Below are positions 36,901 through 42,073 of a stretch of 42,073 nucleotides of DNA, in pieces. The stretch's first letter is position 1. Every line of letters starts with the position of its first letter. The notes under the pieces were generated by a model. That model worked only from the letters and a program-made list of their open reading frames with translations, did no database searches and was not told the origin of the DNA. Source of the stretch: an uncultured Lachnospiraceae bacterium (GTDB lineage Bacteria; Bacillota; Clostridia; Lachnospirales; Lachnospiraceae); the NCBI GenBank assembly GCA_910578605.1, contig CAJTQG010000010.1, positions 5,979 to 48,051 on the forward strand, written 5' to 3'. The position numbers and the translations under genes were made by a program.

Positions 36901-37512
36901 AGAGTCGGTTACTGTCATAGTTTTCATATTTATTTGAATGGCAAGAGTTGCCTGGTCATGAGAGCCATCTTCGTTGGCATACATTTCATGACAGGTGCGC
37001 ACAATCAGGTAGTCGCCCTCATGAGCAAAATCGGCGGAGCCATACATAAAAGGATAAGTAGTATTACAATCTTTTAAGCTGCAGGAGGATACTTTTGTCC
37101 AGCTCTTAGTGTACTTGGTAATGCGAAAACATTCTACAGTATTAGATTCGGCTGTGTTTGACTGACCGCTTAAAATAAAATAGCTGTCCTGGGTTTCGTA
37201 GAAGCCTCCGAATATAGGAAGCTCAGAAGGAATAGTTTTGGAATCCAGAAGATTGTACAGGGTGTCATAATACTCGATTTGAATACCTGGGTCTGGGCCG
37301 CTGGCAAGACCGTTTTGCACGCGCATAATTCTGCCGTCGTCACAGCTTGTCAGGTAGGAATTGGGAATTTTGCTGTAATCTGTGTAATTTTGTCTGCTGT
37401 AATTGCTGCCAGAGTAGGATATGCAAGTGTCTGCCCCATATATTGCCCAAGGGCGGCTCAATGCGCATAGACCAGACAGCAGCAGAGTACTGAATAGCTT
37501 CCATCTTTTCAT
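33982..37512 (-). CDS. large secreted protein with 11 cysteine repeats and two Fn3 domains
   Basis: The 1176-residue protein begins with a signal peptide (MKRWKLFSTLLLSGLCALSR, likely cut after AIYGA). Residues about 30-440 are strand-rich with propeller-like alternation (for example GGFYETQDSYFILSGQ) and 440-567 look like a big/Ig-type domain. Residues 568-990 are eleven tandem repeats of about 38 residues with CxxC-containing units. Residues 991-1083 and 1084-1176 are two Fn3-like domains, the last lysine-rich. There is no LPXTG motif, so the basic C-terminus may hold it to the wall electrostatically, which is inference. AAAAAGGAG precedes the start. It is transcribed divergently from the transporter gene. 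Confidence 0.85.
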   Translation of the reverse strand: MKRWKLFSTLLLSGLCALSRPWAIYGADTCISYSGSNYSRQNYTDYSKIPNSYLTSCDDGRIMRVQNGLASGPDPGIQIEYYDTLYNLLDSKTIPSELPIFGGFYETQDSYFILSGQSNTAESNTVECFRITKYTKSWTKVSSCSLKDCNTTYPFMYGSADFAHEGDYLIVRTCHEMYANEDGSHDQATLAIQINMKTMTVTDSMTDRKNYREGYASNSLNQFVHIEDGHMIALEHGNAYPRSAALFQYKTNITAGTFVPAQNNLCTVVDMLPFPENPDNSLVTGASIGGFEISDSAYLVAGNSIDQTNVNFSNNTRNIWIASAAKNTDGTIGSPVVKWLTSYKEEEENPTTPHLVKISNQRFALLWEEGTQVCYAVIDGEGNQIGSTYQMNGNLSDCAPAVIHNNIIWYTWKDNTTTFYEISCDDFSQHAATAVEREGHHYEIVPGTLDYDTGYADLACSLCDAESYTYIPLEWTATWNTQETGAYEDTHAPSFDVNENLYLKLDVISEYTHKYNFNIIVADPNILTTDISGSLIAIHMLKAGTTTITVQAAYKPDISQTYSITVAHDFTTTITKPATCSQEGEQQSQCKKCGYRETTKIPKTEHSYGKWTIVQEATCYQEELQKSTCSICQQTIQKKTKDKLEHQYQHSVTSPTCTEGGYTTYTCSTCHTAYKDNETEPLGHNITNYVITTESTCTQHGEKTGTCSRCSQTASEALPLAPHSYKDTVVPPTCTQEGYTEHTCVNCNTTIKDTTTAKLPHQFTEFTITKESTCTQQGEKTGYCSSCNQTVTELLPLAEHQYQDTVIPSTCTEKGYTLHTCIYCKTTKKDTYTEPLGHNVSNYTTAKEPTCTQEGEKIGTCSRCGLQDTVTLPSLGHDYQNTVMAPTCTQEGYTIHTCTRCGNKITDSYTQKLPHNFTNYTITKNATCTENGEKTGTCNDCQTKDVQIISKIPHSYVNKTVKPTYGAPGYTLYSCKLCGASYKTNYKAKLTISIPSGLRMNKNSTKTVSLTWNPVAGISGYAIFQYKGGAWKLIARTASNRYTVAKLSPGKSYQFRIRAYKLENKLFYYGNFSKLTVASTKPKTVKLKNPKSPKKKTVKVSWKKAACKGYEVQLSTTKNFKKIQKKASVKKSKTTTFTFKKLKRKKNYFVRIRCYIMIGKTKYYSDFSKPKRVKCK
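34543..35811 (-). repeat. eleven tandem 38-residue cysteine repeats encoded in the surface protein gene
   Basis: Each unit starts with His and contains a TC pair, then a C-x2-C motif. From the third unit on two types alternate: an A form with GYTxxTC (e.g. HSYKDTVVPPTCTQEGYTEH) and a B form with GEKTGxC (e.g. ESTCTQHGEKTGTCSRC). The A-B pair of about 78 residues is the real period. The last unit has lost the first cysteine (KPTYGAPGYT). At DNA level the copies are diverged. Confidence 0.9.
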
Positions 37513-37606
37513 TTTTCATTTCTCCTTTTTATTTTTGGATTGGCAATTGGCAAAAACAATTTTTGTACAATTTCAACAAAAGAATAACAATATAAGTAAT
37601 ATTTTT

Positions 37607-37612
37607 ATTATA
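37607..37612 (-). promoter_or_regulatory. candidate -10 box of the surface protein gene
   Basis: On the minus strand TATAAT occurs about 95 bases before the ATG, with a weak TGTTCC box 17 bases further upstream. The leader would be AT-rich and unstructured. The -35 match is poor, so this is tentative. Confidence 0.3.
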
Positions 37613-37771
37613 TCATGAAATGAAAAAATGGAACATGAAATTTTCTTTTTATCTATAATATGATACAATGATGCCATGGACAAAAAATACCTTTTCATTA
37701 TATATTTATATGCAGAAATGTATTATGGCAGGTAGATTTTAGTATTTTGGGAGGGAAACAGCAAAAAGCCG

Positions 37772-38758
37772 ATGAAACAGAACAAACAAAATAAGAAAAC
37801 TAAATTTTTTGATGGAATAATGTCACATGATATACTGACGAAAACAGTGGTGGTATGTTTGATTGCTGCAGTGTGCACATTTTTATGGGGAAGCGCCTTT
37901 CCCTGTGTAAAGATAGGATATGAATTGTTTCGTATATCCTCCGATAATGTGTGGACACAGATAATGTTTGCTGGGGTTCGTTTTGCCCTGTCAGGTGTTC
38001 TTGTCATTATTATGGGAAGTTTTCTTGGGGGGAAAATGCTTCTTCCCGCCAAAACTTCCTGGGGAAGGCTTGTTATTCTAGCTCTGTTTCAGACTATAAT
38101 ACAATATATTTTCTTTTATATTGGCCTTGCCAGAACAAGCGGAGTAAAATCCTCTATTATAGAGGGAGCCAATACTTTTGTGGCAATCTTAATTGCCTGT
38201 TTTTTATTTCGCCAGGAAAAATTGACGGTTAAGAAGTCAGTTGGATGTTTATTAGGATTTGTAGGTGTGGTGCTGGTGAATCTTACAGGAAAAGGAATGG
38301 ATATGCATATGACCTTGACCGGTGAGGGATTTATTTTGATTTCCACCATTGCCTATGGTGTTTCCTCTTCTCTCATTAAGCAATTCTCAACAAAGGACAA
38401 TACCGTCATGCTCAGTGGATATCAATTTTTAGTTGGAGGAATAGTATTAACAATTTCTGGATTTCTTGGAGGAGGCAGGATTACTTATGTGGAGCCAAAA
38501 GGAATTTTAATGCTTTTGTATCTAGGGTGTATATCTGCGGTAGCCTATACCTTGTGGGGGATTTTGCTTGCCCACAATCCGGTGTCAAAGGTAGCGGTGT
38601 TTGGATTTATGAATCCGGTATTTGGAGTAATTTTGTCTGCATGGTGGTTGGGAGAGAGACAGCAGGCGTGGGGGTTGCGCACTTTTCTTGCCTTGCTGTT
38701 GGTGTGTATCGGCATTGGAGTGGTAAATTATAATAGAAAAAAATGTGATGAAAATTAG
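37772..38758 (+). CDS. DMT-superfamily transporter (EamA domains)
   Basis: The 328-residue protein has ten predicted membrane helices in two related halves, the EamA/DMT layout of metabolite exporters. The first helix contains FLWGSAFPCVKIGYELF, the typical WGxxF entry of this family. The second half begins near FILISTIAYGVSSSLIKQF and ends with a helix and short basic tail. The substrate could be an amino acid, sugar or drug and cannot be determined. The start is uncertain: GGGAGGG lies 16 bases before the ATG at 37772, and the ATG at 37820 would remove a basic 16-residue tail, but without a better site. It is followed by a 108-base gap. Confidence 0.88.
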   Translation: MKQNKQNKKTKFFDGIMSHDILTKTVVVCLIAAVCTFLWGSAFPCVKIGYELFRISSDNVWTQIMFAGVRFALSGVLVIIMGSFLGGKMLLPAKTSWGRLVILALFQTIIQYIFFYIGLARTSGVKSSIIEGANTFVAILIACFLFRQEKLTVKKSVGCLLGFVGVVLVNLTGKGMDMHMTLTGEGFILISTIAYGVSSSLIKQFSTKDNTVMLSGYQFLVGGIVLTISGFLGGGRITYVEPKGILMLLYLGCISAVAYTLWGILLAHNPVSKVAVFGFMNPVFGVILSAWWLGERQQAWGLRTFLALLLVCIGIGVVNYNRKKCDEN

Positions 38759-38806
38759 TCATAGGTTCATTGGGCTGGCTTGCAGCGCATATTTGAAAAG
38801 TGAGAG

Positions 38807-38836
38807 TTGAAAATATAAAACAATAGAGAATAGAAT
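38807..38836 (+). promoter_or_regulatory. predicted promoter of the GTPase/Rae1 fusion gene
   Basis: TTGAAA (38807-38812) and TAGAAT (38831-38836) are spaced by 18 bases. The start would be about 25 bases ahead of the ATG, leaving just enough room for the AAAGGGG ribosome site. Confidence 0.4.
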
Positions 38837-38866
38837 CCATATAATTTAGAGAAAGGGGCATTTTAG

Positions 38867-41530
38867 ATGGGAATTACATCTGAAAATAAACCAAAAAAGC
38901 ATATTAATATAGGTCTTGTGGCCCATGTGGACGCAGGAAAGACAACATTATCGGAAGCACTGTTGTACACAGCGGGGGCGATTCGAAAGCTTGGCAGGGT
39001 AGATAACAAAGATGCGTTTTTAGATACTCAGGAGTTAGAGAGGGCAAGGGGGATTACAATATTTTCCAAACAGGCAGAATTTCAGACTTGGGATGTGGAG
39101 TTTACATTGCTTGATACACCAGGCCATGTGGATTTCTCCGCAGAGATGGAGAGAACACTGCAGGTGTTGGACTATGCTTTGCTTGTTATTAGTGGGGCTG
39201 ACGGTGTGCAGGGCCATACCCAGACTTTGTGGCGCTTGTTAAAGCGTTATGATGTGCCTGTTTTTTTGTTTGTGAATAAAATGGATCAGATGGGAACAAG
39301 CCGTACCAGGCTGATGGAACAGTTGAAAAATCAACTTTCTGACGCCTGCATTGATTTTACTGTGCCAGACATGGAGGAAATTGCCATGTGTGATGAGAAG
39401 CTTATGACACAATACTTGCAGAAGGGGGAAATTGACAATGAATTTATAGTGGAGTTTATTGCAAAAAGGCAGGTATTTCCTTGCTTTTTTGGTTCTGCGC
39501 TAAAACTGCAAGGTATAGAGGAATTGATGAAAGGCCTGGCAAGCTGCACAAAAAGAAAAAGCTATCCTACAGATTTTGGGGCTAAGGTGTTTAAAATAGT
39601 TAGGGATGCCCAAGGGACAAGGCTTACCCATTTAAAAGTAACCGGCGGTGTGCTGAAGGCAAAAATGATTTTGTCACAGGAGGAGAAGGTCAATCAAATT
39701 CGAGTTTATACAGGGGAAAAATATAAGGTGGTCAGTGAAGTGTCTGCAGGAAAAATCTGTGCAGTTGTGGGGCCAGAGACTACAAAGGCAGGTCAAGGAG
39801 TTGGAATAGAGAAAATGTCAAGGATGCCGCTGTTAGAGCCAGTGCTTCATTATAAACTAAAGCTGCCAGGGGAGATGGATGCGCTTTTGGTGCTGCCTAA
39901 GCTTCGCATGCTGGAGGAGGAGATACCTGAATTGCATGTGGAGTGGAACGGTTATTTGCAGGAAATTCAGGTTCAGGTAATGGGTGCAGTTCAGATTGAG
40001 ATATTAGAAAGCTTGCTGGAGAGCAGATTTGGGGTGAAAGCTTCTTTTGGAACAGGTGAGATTTTGTACAAGGAAACTATTGAAGGTACAGTGGAGGGAG
40101 TAGGGCACTTTGAACCTCTCAAGCATTATGCGGAGGTGCATCTTCTGCTGGAGCAGGGAGAGAGGGGAAGCGGCATTGTAATAGAGACAGACTGCAGTGA
40201 GGAGATGCTGGAGAGGAATTGGCAGAGATTGATTGTAACCCATTTATATGAGAGAGGGTTTGCAGGAGTGCTTACTGGTTCTCCTCTGACAGATGTTAAA
40301 ATAACATTGGCAGCCGGACGAGCCCATCAGAAGCACACGGAGGGGGGCGATTTCCGCCAGGCAACCTACAGGGCGGTGCGTCAGGGCTTGATGCAGGCAA
40401 AATCCGTTTTGTTAGAGCCCTACTATGAAATTCGTTTAACAGTTCCTTCTGGCAATGTGGGACGTGCCATGACAGATTTGGAGAGGATGCATGGGGAATT
40501 TGCACTAGAGCAGCAAGGGGAGGAGGCTGTGCTGACCGGCAGTGTCCCTGTATCAGAATTTGGAGATTACCAAAAGGAAGTGGTTGAGTACACAAAGGGG
40601 CATGGACAGTTAATTTGCCGTCTGCAGGGATACAGACCATGTCACAATGCCCAGGATGTGATAGAGCAGATTGGCTATGAGCCGGAGCGGGATACAATTA
40701 ATACGTCAGACTCTGTATTTTGTGCACATGGGGCAGGATTTCAGGTAAAATGGAATCATGTATTTGATTATATGCATTTGGAAAGTGTGTTGGAGAGGCG
40801 GAGAAAGCGGGATAAACTGGCAAAGATTCCATCAGAGGGGGAAGCGCTTAGGGGGAGAAGAAAAAATGGAGAGTCAGACCAGTCCTTGGGAACAGATGAG
40901 GTGGATGCTATTTTGCGCCAGGCTCATCTTGCCAATAGCAAAGCAGATGGAAAAGGCGGAAAGAAAGTATCCGGCAGAAGTACAAGCCAGGTGCATCAAA
41001 TGTACGGTGAAAAGCCTTTATATAGGGGGAAGGAGCCGGTTTTAAAAAATAAAAAGTCCTATTTGCTAGTGGACGGTTATAATATCATTTATGCGTGGGA
41101 GGAATTAAGAGAGCTGGCAAAGGAAAATATGGACAGCGCCAGGGATAGATTGTTAGATATTTTATGCAACTATCAAGGAATGAAGCAAAGCATAGTGATT
41201 GTGGTGTTTGATGCGTATCGAGTGAAGGGAAATGCTTCCATGATGGATTATCACAATATTCATGTAGTCTACACAAAGGAGGCCCAGACTGCGGATGCCT
41301 ACATTGAAAGGTTTGCTCATGAAAATGGAAAAAAATATTTTGTGACGGTAGCCACTTCAGATGGAATGGAACAGATTATTATTCGGGGGCAGGGATGTTT
41401 GCTGCTCTCAGCAAAAGAATTGGAGGCAGAGGTAAAGCAATTATCAAAGGAATTGGGGGAGAATTGGGTTAAAAAAAATAAAGGAAAGGAACAGATAGGT
41501 CAAAATATAGGAGAGATTATGCCATTATAA
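38867..41530 (+). CDS. TetM/EF-G-like ribosome-binding GTPase fused to a Rae1/YacP-type NYN endonuclease domain
   Basis: Residues 1-650 are an EF-G-like translation GTPase of the TetM/TetO ribosomal-protection type. G1 AHVDAGKTT is at 19-27, G2 RGIT at 61-64, G3 DTPGH at 83-87 and G4 NKMD at 137-140, followed by EF-G-like domains II-V. A basic linker (about 650-725) leads to a NYN domain at 730-865 that follows B. subtilis Rae1 (YacP), the ribosome A-site mRNA endonuclease, as I remember it. It has SYLLVDGYNIIYAW with D736, VVFDAYRVKG with D782, QTADAYIERF with D810, VATSDGMEQ with D832, and GQGCLLLSAKEL. At 887 residues it is about 250 longer than TetM. The architecture suggests a GTPase that enters the A site and positions a nuclease. 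Tetracycline protection should not be assumed. Confidence 0.9.
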   Translation: MGITSENKPKKHINIGLVAHVDAGKTTLSEALLYTAGAIRKLGRVDNKDAFLDTQELERARGITIFSKQAEFQTWDVEFTLLDTPGHVDFSAEMERTLQVLDYALLVISGADGVQGHTQTLWRLLKRYDVPVFLFVNKMDQMGTSRTRLMEQLKNQLSDACIDFTVPDMEEIAMCDEKLMTQYLQKGEIDNEFIVEFIAKRQVFPCFFGSALKLQGIEELMKGLASCTKRKSYPTDFGAKVFKIVRDAQGTRLTHLKVTGGVLKAKMILSQEEKVNQIRVYTGEKYKVVSEVSAGKICAVVGPETTKAGQGVGIEKMSRMPLLEPVLHYKLKLPGEMDALLVLPKLRMLEEEIPELHVEWNGYLQEIQVQVMGAVQIEILESLLESRFGVKASFGTGEILYKETIEGTVEGVGHFEPLKHYAEVHLLLEQGERGSGIVIETDCSEEMLERNWQRLIVTHLYERGFAGVLTGSPLTDVKITLAAGRAHQKHTEGGDFRQATYRAVRQGLMQAKSVLLEPYYEIRLTVPSGNVGRAMTDLERMHGEFALEQQGEEAVLTGSVPVSEFGDYQKEVVEYTKGHGQLICRLQGYRPCHNAQDVIEQIGYEPERDTINTSDSVFCAHGAGFQVKWNHVFDYMHLESVLERRRKRDKLAKIPSEGEALRGRRKNGESDQSLGTDEVDAILRQAHLANSKADGKGGKKVSGRSTSQVHQMYGEKPLYRGKEPVLKNKKSYLLVDGYNIIYAWEELRELAKENMDSARDRLLDILCNYQGMKQSIVIVVFDAYRVKGNASMMDYHNIHVVYTKEAQTADAYIERFAHENGKKYFVTVATSDGMEQIIIRGQGCLLLSAKELEAEVKQLSKELGENWVKKNKGKEQIGQNIGEIMPL

Positions 41531-41550
41531 TTTCCCTGGCTATGTTATGT

Positions 41551-41868
41551 TTATTTTGTTTTTGTAATATTTTTGCAGAGCTCCACAATATTATTTGCCA
41601 CATCAGCGGATAAACGTCTGTAGTAATTCAACATAAGCTGTTCTTGCTTTGTCAGGTAGACAGGACTTTCGTCATCATAGTTGAAAAATTCAGCTAATGT
41701 AATATTCAGTCCATCCGTTAAAGCTTTCAATGTTTTAACAGTGGGCTGTTTTGTATTGTTTTCAATGTTGCGGATATGATTTTCAGAAACCTCACTAATT
41801 TTAGATAGACTATAAATACTGATGTTCTTTTGTGTTCTGATTTCATATAATCTGTCGCCTAGTTTCAT
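41551..41868 (-). CDS. XRE-family helix-turn-helix regulator
   Basis: The 105-residue protein has an N-terminal HTH of the Cro/C1 type: GDRLYEIRTQKNISIYSLSK, then SEVSENHIRNIENNTKQPTV with the recognition helix. About 40 residues of C-terminal helix (LTKQEQLMLNYYRRLSADVA) follow, as in many clostridial single-gene regulators. The ATG is preceded by an AGGAGGAATC site. It converges on the GTPase/Rae1 fusion gene with 20 bases between stops. The target genes are not apparent; autoregulation is common for such proteins but not shown here. Confidence 0.9.
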   Translation of the reverse strand: MKLGDRLYEIRTQKNISIYSLSKISEVSENHIRNIENNTKQPTVKTLKALTDGLNITLAEFFNYDDESPVYLTKQEQLMLNYYRRLSADVANNIVELCKNITKTK

Positions 41869-42073
41869 AGATTCCTCCTATGTGGTTATTGTCTGTTCCA
41901 ATGAAAAAGAGAAAGCAAGTCCTCTTTCTATAAATCTGCATGGCTCTGAATGCTTACAAAATTACTATCCATTAGTATATACAATAAACATCATTTTGAT
42001 AATGTATTTATAGGATAAATTTAAATGTTCTTTGGATATAATATGCATGACGGATTTTTGGTAGGAATTGTTG

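Noticed and set aside
38867..41530. Acquired tetracycline-resistance gene (tetM/tetO type)
   Set aside because: The GTPase is only of that general type, carries a fused nuclease domain and has no mobile element nearby. Resistance cannot be inferred.

Overview
The window looks like a chromosomal segment of a low-GC Gram-positive anaerobe, most likely a Lachnospiraceae-type member of the Clostridia. The signs are strong AAGGAGG-type ribosome sites in front of nearly every gene, AT-rich coding sequence, a surface protein with cysteine repeats and Fn3 domains, and a translation-factor GTPase fused to a Rae1/YacP-type NYN domain. The taxonomic assignment is inference. I saw no tRNA, rRNA, CRISPR array, insertion sequence or phage structural gene.

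Bases 1-6556 are the downstream part of an AT-rich surface-polysaccharide locus: the C-terminal end of a multispanning membrane protein, a polysaccharide pyruvyl transferase, a Wzx-type flippase, a nitroreductase-family protein, a PNPOx-fold protein and a phosphonopyruvate decarboxylase. Several short degenerate reading frames lie between the last genes, so this edge appears to be decaying or rearranged.

Bases 6754-25815 hold the most unusual part, a seven-gene same-strand block of about 19 kb. Its genes encode a two-TM SLATT/DUF4231-like protein, a DUF6765-like protein with an HxxxDxxxH motif, a ComEC-like metallo-beta-lactamase-fold protein with a large insertion, a protein ending in a Hint (hedgehog/intein) domain, a 733-aa beta-rich protein ending in a beta-grasp-like domain, a 942-aa beta-rich protein and a 2857-aa giant beta-rich protein with a LysM-like motif. 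None has a signal peptide. The block starts with a promoter plus a terminator-like leader hairpin and ends in a 17-bp perfect palindrome. I know of no characterised system with this composition, and it is my candidate for an undescribed system.

Bases 25835-28479 contain a beta-glucuronidase-type GH2 enzyme divergent from an AraC-type regulator, with overlapping inverted repeats between them. Bases 28522-32135 are a complete dTDP-L-rhamnose operon (rfbB-rfbD-rfbC-rfbA), which probably supplies sugar to the polysaccharide locus on the other side of the giant operon. Bases 32315-41868 are mixed: a YvyF-like zinc-ribbon regulator, an RlaP-type nucleotidyltransferase directly downstream of a large secreted repeat protein, a DMT-family transporter, the ribosome-protection-type GTPase/Rae1 fusion, and a small XRE regulator. 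The final 205 bases show no gene.
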